Assembly (NCBI GenBank): GCA_023544605.1
Contig: JAMJFQ010000009.1
Span: forward strand, 1-26,597
DNA from: ANME-2 cluster archaeon
GTDB taxonomy: Archaea > Halobacteriota > Methanosarcinia > Methanosarcinales > Methanocomedenaceae
DNA: 26,597 bases
Reading direction: 5' to 3'
Made by a program: the position numbers and the translations under genes. Positions 13,431 through 20,687 of this stretch are shown in pieces (position 1 is the first letter of the stretch; each line of letters begins with the position of its first letter). The notes under the pieces were generated by a model, which worked only from the letters and a program-made list of their open reading frames with translations, ran no database searches and had not been told where the DNA came from.

Positions 13431-14462
13431 TCAAAGATACCCTTTCTTATACATCAACTCGGCATTCAGCACGCTGGCCCCTGCCGCACCTCTGATAGTA
13501 TTGTGACCCATGACAATGTACCTGATCCCCTCACGTATCCGGCCCACAGACACACTCATACCATTGCCCGCATTCCTGTCCAGCCTGGGCTGGGGCCGGT
13601 CAGGCTCATCCCTCACGATGATGGGATGCTCGGGCTCGGTGGGCAGCTCAGAAAGACCGGGGTCAAAGTCCAGGAATGCCTGGCGCACCTGCTCAGGAGT
13701 GGGATCGTCCCGCATCCCTACCCAGAGTGCCTCAAGGTGCCCGTCCATCACCGGAACCCGATGGCAACTAGCACTTACATTGAACTCTGCAGGGATTACC
13801 TCGCTGCCGTCGAACTCGCCAAGGAGTTTTAAGGGTTCGCTCTCCACCTTCTCCTCCTCGCCGCCGATATAAGGTACCACGTTCTCAAGAATAGCCATTG
13901 ATGGTATGCCATCATACCCTGCACCCGATATGGCCTGCATGGATGCGATCGTCACCTTCTCAAGCCCGAACTGCATCAGGGGCTTCAGGGTCAGGGTGAA
14001 CATGATAGTAGTGCAGTTAGGATTGGTCACGATACAGCCGTCCCAGCCGCGGTTGTCACGCTGTACATCGATAAGTCCCAGGTGCTCGGGATTGACCTCT
14101 GGTATCATCAATGGTACGTCGGGTTCAGTGCGAAACGCACCGGCATTACTGGCTACCACGCAGCCTGCCTTGGCAAAACCGGATTCCACCGTCTCTGCAT
14201 AGTCTGAGGGCAGTGCCGAGAACACCAGGTCGGCATCTATTGATTTTGCATCGACAGGTACTACTTCAACATCTGCCGCCGCCTCGGGCATCTGTGACTC
14301 AAGCCTCCAGTTGGCAGCATCCCGGTATTTCCTACCTGCTGAACGCCCGGAAGCAGCCAGGGCCGATATCTCAAACCACGGATGCTCAGCTAATGCTTCA
14401 ACAAATCTCTGTCCCACTGCACCAGTAGCACCCAGGACACCTACTTTGATCGTTTCAGCCAT
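13431..14462 (-). CDS. asd: Aspartate-semialdehyde dehydrogenase
   Basis: Reduces aspartyl phosphate to aspartate semialdehyde with NADPH, feeding lysine, threonine and methionine synthesis. The 343-residue protein has the NADP loop GATGAVGQRF (residues 11-20), SNAGAFR near 105-111, the catalytic cysteine in TNPNCTT (C150) and the conserved acid-base histidine region in SASCHRVPVMDGHLEALW (about 230-247). It is of the archaeal/fungal subtype. The ATG at 14462 gives a protein starting MAETIKVGVLG, as in relatives. It lies 42 bases downstream of the first ferredoxin gene on the same strand and could be read from that promoter. No lysC or hom lies nearby. Confidence 0.96.
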   Translation of the reverse strand: MAETIKVGVLGATGAVGQRFVEALAEHPWFEISALAASGRSAGRKYRDAANWRLESQMPEAAADVEVVPVDAKSIDADLVFSALPSDYAETVESGFAKAGCVVASNAGAFRTEPDVPLMIPEVNPEHLGLIDVQRDNRGWDGCIVTNPNCTTIMFTLTLKPLMQFGLEKVTIASMQAISGAGYDGIPSMAILENVVPYIGGEEEKVESEPLKLLGEFDGSEVIPAEFNVSASCHRVPVMDGHLEALWVGMRDDPTPEQVRQAFLDFDPGLSELPTEPEHPIIVRDEPDRPQPRLDRNAGNGMSVSVGRIREGIRYIVMGHNTIRGAAGASVLNAELMYKKGYL

Positions 14463-14504
14463 TACATACCCATAAACAAAATTGAACTTTTTACCTTTTA
14501 CCTA

Positions 14505-14675
14505 TTACAGGGAGATCGCACCGGTAGGACAGGCATCCACGCATAACCCGCATTCTGTACATTCATCACTAATTTCTGCAATATCGTCATCATTCATCGA
14601 GATGGTTTCCTGGGGACATTCATCCACACAGGTCCCACATCCTACGCATTCATCAGTGTCTACTTTTGCCGCCAT
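14505..14675 (-). CDS. 2[4Fe-4S] ferredoxin, copy 1
   Basis: A 56-residue clostridial-type ferredoxin carrying electrons between cytoplasmic oxidoreductases, for example to or from pyruvate:ferredoxin oxidoreductase. Two cluster motifs are complete: CVGCGTCVDECP (residues 10-21) and CTECGLCVDACP (39-50). It is very acidic between the motifs (NDDDIAEISDE). The start ATG at 14675 has GGAG 8 bases upstream on the minus strand. The gene is short and read on the minus strand; an overlapping plus-strand frame is its shadow. It follows a second, similar ferredoxin gene by 53 bases, so the pair is a tandem duplication. Confidence 0.94.
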   Translation of the reverse strand: MAAKVDTDECVGCGTCVDECPQETISMNDDDIAEISDECTECGLCVDACPTGAISL

Positions 14676-14728
14676 GTTTTTTATCTCCTTATAATATGTA
14701 AACCGATCAGAAAGTCACATTTGTGAAC

Positions 14729-14905
14729 TTAATCCTGTGAAATTGCTTCGGTGGGACATGCATCCACACACATTCCGCATTCCGTACATTCATCTGCATT
14801 GATCACGGCGATGCTATTACTATTCAGTGAGATGGCTTCAGTTGGGCATTCATCCACACAGGTTCCGCATCCTGTACATTCATTAACATCTACTTTTGTT
14901 GCCAT
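14729..14905 (-). CDS. 2[4Fe-4S] ferredoxin, copy 2
   Basis: A 58-residue paralogue of the next gene, with CTGCGTCVDECP (residues 10-21) and CTECGMCVDACP (40-51) intact. Each motif differs at only one or two positions from copy 1; the loop between them (LNSNSIAVINADE) is less acidic than in copy 1, so the two may differ in redox potential or partner. The ATG at 14905 has AAAGGAG 8 bases upstream. The upstream region holds the only clear promoter for the pair, so this copy is first in the transcript. Too short and too acidic to be seen by length-based gene finding, but both motifs leave no doubt. Confidence 0.94.
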   Translation of the reverse strand: MATKVDVNECTGCGTCVDECPTEAISLNSNSIAVINADECTECGMCVDACPTEAISQD

Positions 14906-14926
14906 ATGACTTTTCTCCTTTGCTTC

Positions 14927-14981
14927 CCGGGTTAAATATTCCGGGCTGGAATAACCAAATGAAGAGGTAAAATAAATACCT
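14927..14981 (-). promoter_or_regulatory. Promoter of the ferredoxin pair with dyads
   Basis: A TATA-like stretch centred near 14974 on the minus strand is flanked by AGGTA (14965-14969) and TACCT (14977-14981), a 5-bp inverted repeat. A further repeat, CCCGG and CCGGG separated by about 10 AT-rich bases, lies near 14927-14945 in the leader. The dyad over the TATA element could be an operator. No regulator is identified. Confidence 0.4.
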
Positions 14982-15010
14982 TACGATTAATAACCCCTCC
15001 TCAGGAAGGC

Positions 15011-15019
15011 TATTTAACC
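15011..15019 (+). promoter_or_regulatory. TATA-like element of endA
   Basis: TATTTAACC centred about 27 bases ahead of ATG 15042. The GTG at 15033 would fall before the expected transcript start, so this element decides for the ATG. Confidence 0.45.
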
Positions 15020-15041
15020 GACACTCGCATAAGTGAAATCA

Positions 15042-16127
15042 ATGAACCACAAAGACACACCTAAAGACATACCAAACGGCATACTGGATGGCCAGATGGT
15101 GAAACTTGATGCCAGTACCAGGGAAAACCTCTATGACACCAGTTACTATGGGCGGCCTATGGACGGTTCCCTGGATTTGACCCTCATCGAAGCTGCCTAC
15201 CTGGTATATAAAGACCGGATCACTGTCAGTCATGAAGGGAGAAAACTTGACTTCGAAGGCCTGGTCTGCGAGTCAAGCCGCCGTGAAGGTAACTTTGAAG
15301 TAAAATACATCGTTTTCAAAGACCTGCGTGAAAGGGGTTACTTCATAAAACCCGGTGTCACCGATTTCAGGGTATATCCCCGCGGAGGCAAACCGGGCAA
15401 GACCCCTTCAAGATATTTCGTCCATGTACTAACTGAGCGCCAGCCCATACCGTTAATGGACCTGGTACATCAGGTGCAAACTGCTGCCAATGTGCGCAAA
15501 GACCTGGTGATTGCAGTGGTGGATGAAGAGAGTGATATCACATACTACGAGGTCAAGCTTACCAGTATGAAAGGAGATATGGGAAAGGCCGCTGAAGATG
15601 CCGGTATCAGGGCCACCCTGCTGGAAGACAGGGTGATCGTCTGGGATGCCCTATCCTCGGAGTTACTGCACACACAACATCTCTATGGTAAACCCCTGGA
15701 CGAATCACGTCTGCAGCTCTCTTTAATAGAAGCTGTATACCTGCAGGAGAAGAATATTATCCTGATCGAGGATAGCCGGGTAGAGCGCACCCTGACCCAA
15801 ACCGAATTTTCAGAAACATCTGCCGCAGTGGAAACCGAATTCCCTATGAAAATGGCAGTGTACCGACACCTCCGGGATGCGGGGATGGTGGTCAAGACAG
15901 GGTACAAGTTCGGCACCCACTTCCGGGTATATAAGAAAGTGGATCCCAGTGTGGGAATGAGACATTCAGAATTCCTGGTCCATGCCGTTGATGGGGGGCA
16001 TGTGTTCAATCTACTCCACCTGTCCAGAGCTGTAAGACTGGCAAACAGTGTGAGAAAACAGATGGTCTTTGCCTGGCAGACAGGCGATGATATCTTATAT
16101 CTGGAACTGGGTAGAATGAAAATGTAG
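15042..16127 (+). CDS. endA: tRNA-splicing endonuclease, fused two-repeat type
   Basis: Cuts introns out of archaeal pre-tRNAs at bulge-helix-bulge sites. About 361 residues made of two tandem EndA repeats, each with an N-terminal subdomain (LTLIEAAYLVYKD and LSLIEAVYLQEKN) and a catalytic-type subdomain. In the second repeat the triad is complete: Tyr in FRVYKK, His in RHSEFLV and Lys in SVRKQMVFAW. In the first repeat the Tyr (FRVYPR) and Lys (NVRKDLVIA) remain but the His position reads TPSRYFV, so this half is probably structural. This is the fused homodimer arrangement known from Archaeoglobus-like euryarchaea. The frame also opens at GTG 15033; ATG 15042 fits the TATA spacing. Confidence 0.94.
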   Translation: MNHKDTPKDIPNGILDGQMVKLDASTRENLYDTSYYGRPMDGSLDLTLIEAAYLVYKDRITVSHEGRKLDFEGLVCESSRREGNFEVKYIVFKDLRERGYFIKPGVTDFRVYPRGGKPGKTPSRYFVHVLTERQPIPLMDLVHQVQTAANVRKDLVIAVVDEESDITYYEVKLTSMKGDMGKAAEDAGIRATLLEDRVIVWDALSSELLHTQHLYGKPLDESRLQLSLIEAVYLQEKNIILIEDSRVERTLTQTEFSETSAAVETEFPMKMAVYRHLRDAGMVVKTGYKFGTHFRVYKKVDPSVGMRHSEFLVHAVDGGHVFNLLHLSRAVRLANSVRKQMVFAWQTGDDILYLELGRMKM

Positions 16128-16150
16128 GAACCATTTCCAGATCAGTTCCT

Positions 16151-17194
16151 CTACCTTTGTGACATTTTTTTCCTGAACATCTCCACAAGTCCGAAACAGC
16201 CTGTCAGCATCATATCCCCATGGGGAGATGCAAATTCCACATCCAGGCTTGAACCTGTCATGATGTGCCGGTTCGGTCCCGTTACTATTACGGACATGAT
16301 ATTGTTAAACCCCACTTCTTCCTGGATATGACAGCCATGCCCCCCGTCATTGAATACTTCATCAAAATCCAGTTCACCATCGCATAACCGTATGATAAGG
16401 TCATCCAGTTTCGGTGCATCCAATGACCTGGTATGATGCTCGAACAGTCCCAGGATCCTGTTCCCGGCCACCACTGCAGCCAGGGTATGCCCGTTGCCGA
16501 TATTCACCACAGCCACCGGACCGCCCGGATAGCTATCCAGCGCCCCGTACATTGCTGCCGGTCCTGTATCCATGACCAGCACATTGTTGCCATGCTGTTT
16601 CAAGGTCTCCATCACTGCCCTCATCCTGGAAAGGCTGGGAGGTACCTGGTTCAAATAGGCGAACCGCTCCAGTTCACCACCCGCCTCCAGCAGCTCCCTG
16701 AAATGTTGGAACCTGAAAACGCGATTGCTCATGTCAGGAGCTTCCCCGTGATCCTGGACTGCCACTGCAAAATCCCGGGGCAATTGTGTCTCGAACAGTT
16801 CCAGAGCAGTGCCAAGGGCATGGGTATCCACATCACACATCTCGATGTGCTCTGCCTTTGCGGGTACACTATCCCCCACACCCACCAGCGTCACTCCCAT
16901 GTGCGCTATTCTCTCAAGGTTATCATGCAGGGTCAGTGCAGCTGCCACTTCGGCATAGACCCTCAGCCCTGCTTTGATATGTTCACGCACCGACTTGCCC
17001 GAAGGACCGCCCCCCATGGTTGTACCTGTAAGGAAGATATCCTGCCCTGCATCCGTGGCCCGGCTGATGCGTTGTGCAATGATCTGGGTCTGGGAGGGGA
17101 GCACCATCTTGATATTGTTCTCTATGTGCTGTGTATCGTCGTACAGCAATATGTCCTGAGTACCCATTCCCACATCAATGGCTATTATCTGCAT
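16151..17194 (-). CDS. DUF1786-type ASKHA-fold protein
   Basis: A 347-residue protein that I place in the archaeal/bacterial DUF1786 family, sometimes labelled related to pyruvate formate-lyase activation without evidence. It has an actin/Hsp70/sugar-kinase nucleotide-binding pattern: phosphate-1 loop IAIDVGMGTQDILLYD at residues 4-19, and phosphate-2 loop VAVVNIGNGHTLAAVVAGNR near 220-239. Near the end come GGHGCHIQEE and VTGPNRH. The open frame extends to 17740, but everything before 17194 is antisense to moaB; the domain starts with MQIIAIDVG, so ATG 17194 is the start. It is divergent from moaB with 43 bases between. Nucleotide binding is likely; reaction unknown. Confidence 0.82.
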   Translation of the reverse strand: MQIIAIDVGMGTQDILLYDDTQHIENNIKMVLPSQTQIIAQRISRATDAGQDIFLTGTTMGGGPSGKSVREHIKAGLRVYAEVAAALTLHDNLERIAHMGVTLVGVGDSVPAKAEHIEMCDVDTHALGTALELFETQLPRDFAVAVQDHGEAPDMSNRVFRFQHFRELLEAGGELERFAYLNQVPPSLSRMRAVMETLKQHGNNVLVMDTGPAAMYGALDSYPGGPVAVVNIGNGHTLAAVVAGNRILGLFEHHTRSLDAPKLDDLIIRLCDGELDFDEVFNDGGHGCHIQEEVGFNNIMSVIVTGPNRHIMTGSSLDVEFASPHGDMMLTGCFGLVEMFRKKMSQR

Positions 17195-17208
17195 AGAATA
17201 GATTAGTT

Positions 17209-17217
17209 CATATAATC
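17209..17217 (+). promoter_or_regulatory. TATA box of moaB
   Basis: CATATAATC centred about 25 bases ahead of the ATG at 17238 with no ribosome site between; leaderless start predicted. It lies within the 43-base gap to the divergent DUF1786 gene. Confidence 0.5.
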
Positions 17218-17237
17218 CATGGCACATAAATCTCTGT

Positions 17238-17774
17238 ATGCCCGGGGAAGATACGCCAACGCAGCATAAAAAGAATGCTCCAGCTATAGTGAGGTTCGCA
17301 ATCATTACCGTGAGCACGTCCAGATATAAAACATATGGTAGTGTATCCACCCCTGGCCAAGCCGATGACATATCCGGAGGGGTCATGATGGACCTGATAT
17401 CGGGTTCAGGCTTTGAGGTGAAGACATATTCACTGTTGCCTGATGATAAAACCCTGATCACAAGGCAGGTTAAGGAACTAATAAGTGCCCATATCGATGC
17501 TATTGTCATTAGTGGAGGCACCGGGCTTTCGATCGAGGACGTGACATTGGAAGCGGTGGAACCTCTATTTGATAAACATATCCCCGGTTTTGGTGAATTA
17601 TTCAGGCTGAAAAGCCTTGATGATGTGGGCACGGCTAGCATGCTTTCAAGGGCATCCGCTGGGATCGTAGACAGATGTGTGGTATTTTGTTTACCTGGTT
17701 CACCGGCAGCGGTCGAACTTGCTTTAAAGGAACTGATCATTCCGGAAGCAGCCCATATGGTAAAGCATGTATGA
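17238..17774 (+). CDS. moaB: Molybdenum cofactor biosynthesis protein MoaB/Mog family
   Basis: Adenylates molybdopterin as a step toward molybdenum or tungsten cofactor, which formylmethanofuran dehydrogenase and related enzymes use. The 178-residue MoCF-binding domain shows ISGGTGLSIEDVTLEAVEPL near residues 92-111, PGFGELFRLKS near 119-129 and the FCLPGSPAAVELAL motif near 152-165. The N-terminal strand FAIITVSTSRY, with GQADDISGG for substrate binding, is complete. It is stand-alone, with its own leaderless promoter. Divergent from the DUF1786 gene; the next plus-strand gene (cytochrome b) is 136 bases away with its own ribosome site. Confidence 0.93.
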   Translation: MPGEDTPTQHKKNAPAIVRFAIITVSTSRYKTYGSVSTPGQADDISGGVMMDLISGSGFEVKTYSLLPDDKTLITRQVKELISAHIDAIVISGGTGLSIEDVTLEAVEPLFDKHIPGFGELFRLKSLDDVGTASMLSRASAGIVDRCVVFCLPGSPAAVELALKELIIPEAAHMVKHV

Positions 17775-17910
17775 CAGGGGCCACAGCAGCATTATTTGCC
17801 AGAACTTAAACGAAAACTTTATCATTAACGTAATCTACCGATTATATTGAGTGTAATTGATGTCATGATTGGTGACATGAAGTTATTTCCCAGGGAAAGG
17901 AGTAGAATGT

Positions 17911-18711
17911 ATGCAAGGATATCCAAACGCTGACGATGATATCGTTGGAAAGCGATATTCTTTGAAGGAGATGGTGGCACACCAGACCCACATGATAACC
18001 TGTGTGGTACTGATAATATCAGGATTATATATGGCCGTACAGTTCAATATCTGTACCATGGATGCATGGAACTTGATTTCATATCAAAGTCTCCGTCTTA
18101 TTCATGTGATTGCAGGCATCCTGTTCCTACTGGTCAACTGGGGCCTCATACCGTTCAACCTGCTTACCAGTGGTCACATATTGCAATACATTTTCAGCCC
18201 GAAAGATGCTGTCAGGCTCAAGCAGGCCCTTGCAGGTATATTAAGACCTGAAAAATATCCAAAATACACCATTTACAACAAAACGGCCGGTCACTATGAA
18301 AATAAACTTCATCCAGCCTTTAAATTGATGGTGATATTTGAAGGGATAGCCATTGTCTTTATTGGCCTGTCAGGCATCATAATGATGGACCTGAAATTCG
18401 GAATTGTAGATTATAATGTCGCGGCATGGAATAATTTCATGGCCTGGTTCGTTGAGGATATTACCGGTAGCGTCGCTGTATTGGTCGGTATGACCGGTAT
18501 CGAATTTATCAGGACAATACACTTGTGGGCCACATACTGGTTCATGATAGAACTGATCATTCATCTTGGATTTTTGGGAGTTGATCCGAGGATGACACAA
18601 TATTTCAAAGCCTTGTTCATAACCGGAAAGGAAACTATGGATGAGTATACAGAAATTGTTGAGGATGCCCACGTTGAACATGAGAAAAAACCGATGCTGG
18701 TATTCAAGTGA
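17911..18711 (+). CDS. Membrane cytochrome b (VhtC / formate dehydrogenase gamma-like)
   Basis: An integral di-haem cytochrome b that should pass electrons between the membrane carrier pool (methanophenazine or a quinone) and a partner on the outer face. 266 residues with four main hydrophobic stretches at about 28-47, 63-84, 137-158 and 187-222. Candidate haem-ligand histidines sit near the membrane segments: H24 or H27, H65, H204 and H218, the pattern of the hydrogenase/formate dehydrogenase cytochrome b family. AAAGGAG at 17896-17902 lies 8 bases ahead of the ATG. The next gene on the same strand encodes a secreted multihaem cytochrome c, which suggests a membrane-to-surface electron conduit. 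No hydrogenase or dehydrogenase catalytic subunit adjoins it, so the partner is probably the cytochrome. Confidence 0.85.
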   Translation: MQGYPNADDDIVGKRYSLKEMVAHQTHMITCVVLIISGLYMAVQFNICTMDAWNLISYQSLRLIHVIAGILFLLVNWGLIPFNLLTSGHILQYIFSPKDAVRLKQALAGILRPEKYPKYTIYNKTAGHYENKLHPAFKLMVIFEGIAIVFIGLSGIIMMDLKFGIVDYNVAAWNNFMAWFVEDITGSVAVLVGMTGIEFIRTIHLWATYWFMIELIIHLGFLGVDPRMTQYFKALFITGKETMDEYTEIVEDAHVEHEKKPMLVFK

Positions 18712-18844
18712 CCACTCTCTGATAAAACAAGGGTTTCTTCTCCACTGAGCTGTTATAAAAAACGAAACTTAATAATAGCAAAAGGGAGAAGGAACGAGAA
18801 AAAAAAACGTACCCCACATATTATAGAGTATAGGAGGAATGCTT

Positions 18845-19786
18845 TTGAAACAGAGTAATATATTACTATTAGCAATAGTAATTTTTTCAATGGTCACTGT
18901 GGTTCAGGCGCAAGGACCACAGTATGAAACAGTAAGTAAAATGGCGGAAGATGTTGACTGCAGTGCGGTCTGCCACGCCCCGGACCCACATCAGATACAT
19001 GCAGGTACGTCAGCCACCTGCCAGCAATGTCACGGTGCAACATTGACAGATCGTCAACCACAGTGTACCAAATGCCATTCAGGCACTATACACAATGTAC
19101 ATATTAAGAAGGTGCAAACTGAGGATTGCTCCTACTGCCATAAAGGACTTGAAAGTTTACATTCAGACATGATGTCAGATACACTGTGTTCACACTGTCA
19201 TGATGACCTGCTGGATGTTCACGGTGGAGATGCAGAATCTTGTAACAAGTGTCATGGTAAAGCACCAGATATTGTCGCACCAATCAAAGCTGTTGACGAT
19301 GTAATTGTCTGCCAGAATTGCCACATTTCTGCAGATGTTGCAGCCTTACATGGCGAAGCTTCGAACCTGAGCTCGTGCTACCGCTGCCATAGACCAGGTT
19401 CCAGTGATGTGGAATCGTCCAGTGAGATCCCCCACTTCCTGCACATTCCAGAAGTGAACTGCAACCGGTGTCATCTGAATCAGGATACGGGCAAGATATA
19501 CATACCATTATGTACCCAATGCCACAAAGTGGAGAGCCTGCACAGCTATGATGCCGTGGGTCTCAAGACATCAGGTGCAGGAACTTTAAGATGTTCGGTC
19601 TGTCACCCCATGTCAGATGCTGAAGACAGTACCACAACCACTTCCACCAAGGCTTCGCCTGCAGCAGCAAGACCAACTGAAGAAACAGCCGCTGATAGCG
19701 GGGGTTCGGGACTTCCTGGCTTCGGGGTCTTATCGGCAATAACGGCACTGAGTGTGTTATTTGTGATGAGAAGAAGCAGAAATTAA
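18845..19786 (+). CDS. Surface-anchored multihaem c-type cytochrome (10-11 haems) with PGF-CTERM
   Basis: An extracytoplasmic electron carrier. About 313 residues: signal peptide (to about residue 23, cleavage after VVQA), then ten canonical CxxCH motifs (CQQCH, CTKCH, CSYCH, CSHCH, CNKCH, CQNCH, CYRCH, CNRCH, CTQCH, CSVCH), preceded by one variant CSAVCH (CX3CH). Spare histidines between motifs (IHAG, NVH, DVHGG, LHGE, FLHIP, LHSY) fit bis-His ligation. A Thr/Ser/Ala-rich linker (about 262-288) leads to GLPGFGV, a hydrophobic helix and RRSRN, the tripartite PGF-CTERM sorting signal. TTG 18845 is preferred to ATG 18839: AGGAGG at 18832-18837 is 7 bases before TTG but only 1 before ATG. It follows cytochrome b by about 130 bases; a TTATAAAA near 18753 may be its own promoter. 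Confidence 0.92.
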   Translation: MKQSNILLLAIVIFSMVTVVQAQGPQYETVSKMAEDVDCSAVCHAPDPHQIHAGTSATCQQCHGATLTDRQPQCTKCHSGTIHNVHIKKVQTEDCSYCHKGLESLHSDMMSDTLCSHCHDDLLDVHGGDAESCNKCHGKAPDIVAPIKAVDDVIVCQNCHISADVAALHGEASNLSSCYRCHRPGSSDVESSSEIPHFLHIPEVNCNRCHLNQDTGKIYIPLCTQCHKVESLHSYDAVGLKTSGAGTLRCSVCHPMSDAEDSTTTTSTKASPAAARPTEETAADSGGSGLPGFGVLSAITALSVLFVMRRSRN

Positions 19787-19799
19787 CTATTCCAAAACC

Positions 19800-19834
19800 G
19801 GAAGATAGTCCTGCTATCTTCCTCCTATTTTTTT
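19800..19834. terminator. Hairpin terminator between convergent cytochrome and PHP genes
   Basis: A perfect 9-bp stem, GGAAGATAG (19800-19808) and CTATCTTCC (19814-19822), loop TCCTG, followed by a seven-T run at 19828-19834. It lies just after the cytochrome stop on the plus strand. The T-run overlaps the last codons of the convergent gene, whose stop is at 19825. Works best for the plus strand. Confidence 0.75.
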
Positions 19835-20508
19835 ATACCACGTTCAGTTTTTTTCAGGTCAAGCATCCTTCGCTTAGCTCCAATGCATGCCTGCTGGAAT
19901 TGCACTATAAGAGGGGTCCTTGTACCGTGGACCGTGGTTTTTCCTGAACTTATTGCCTTGAAAATTGCATCTACAGATGGGCCTGACTCTATTTCTGAAT
20001 ACGCCCTGCCTACCATTTCAACAAAATGTGCATCGCTGTTGCCCAGCATGGGTAATTCCAGTTCTTCTGCCATTTGAACAGCCTTGGCGTTGAACCTGCC
20101 CAGAATGTACCGGGAGTTCAGGGTCTCAATGGCATCAACATCAAGATCAGAAACATCCCCCAGACTTTTAGGATACCCTTTGTAAGGATGCGGGGCCACA
20201 ACCAGGCAGTCCTGTGCCCTGGCCAGCCTGATAATATCTTTAGGGTCCATGTTTTTCGGGAAACCGTCACTGTCTCCCAGCACCAGCAAATGACCCCGGT
20301 TGGTGGTAACTTCAACTCCAGGGACCACTACCAGCTTTATGCCATTCTCTTCGATTAGACGCTGCGCTTGCTGTGAACCTTCTATTGTATCATGGTCGCA
20401 TATGGCAATGCCGTCCAGGCCAATACTACATGCCTGTGATAAAATAGATTCTACAGGTGAGGCGCAATCCTTGGAATAACAGGAATGGACGTGAAGGTCA
20501 AACCGCAT
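19825..20508 (-). CDS. PHP-domain metal-dependent phosphoesterase
   Basis: A stand-alone PHP (polymerase and histidinol phosphatase) domain, 227 residues, likely a phosphoesterase with a two- or three-metal centre. Metal ligands visible in order: DLHVHSCYSKD (residues 4-14), CDHD (37-40), a glutamate in VPGVEVTT (62-69), the APHPYKG histidine (near 105) and GNSDAH near 156-161. The substrate cannot be told from sequence; related proteins include PP-dependent tRNA or nucleoside-phosphate hydrolases such as YciV/RNase AM-like enzymes. It is convergent with the cytochrome gene and shares its terminator hairpin region. A weak AAAGG lies 5 bases before the ATG. The C-terminal tail is basic (GAKRRMLDLKK). 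Confidence 0.9.
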   Translation of the reverse strand: MRFDLHVHSCYSKDCASPVESILSQACSIGLDGIAICDHDTIEGSQQAQRLIEENGIKLVVVPGVEVTTNRGHLLVLGDSDGFPKNMDPKDIIRLARAQDCLVVAPHPYKGYPKSLGDVSDLDVDAIETLNSRYILGRFNAKAVQMAEELELPMLGNSDAHFVEMVGRAYSEIESGPSVDAIFKAISSGKTTVHGTRTPLIVQFQQACIGAKRRMLDLKKTERGIKK

Positions 20509-20687
20509 TGGACCTTTATTACGTGAGAAGTGTTAAAAAAGATTTCGAACATTATCTTTTTGTTCATTCAACTCCCTAAGTCCCATAACCCATCAATAGT
20601 AATAAATAATAATTAAACAATTACGAATCACTTCTTATAATCAGGTAAGAAAACATTACATTTCATGCTATTTGGAGGAAGCTTTAC

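Noticed and set aside
14482..14694. A 70-residue plus-strand open frame
   Set aside because: It is the shadow of the first ferredoxin gene, whose two cysteine motifs are read on the minus strand.
17195..17740. N-terminal extension of the DUF1786 frame to 529 residues
   Set aside because: It lies wholly antisense to moaB, is low in recognisable pattern, and the family start (MQIIAIDVG) occurs at 17194.
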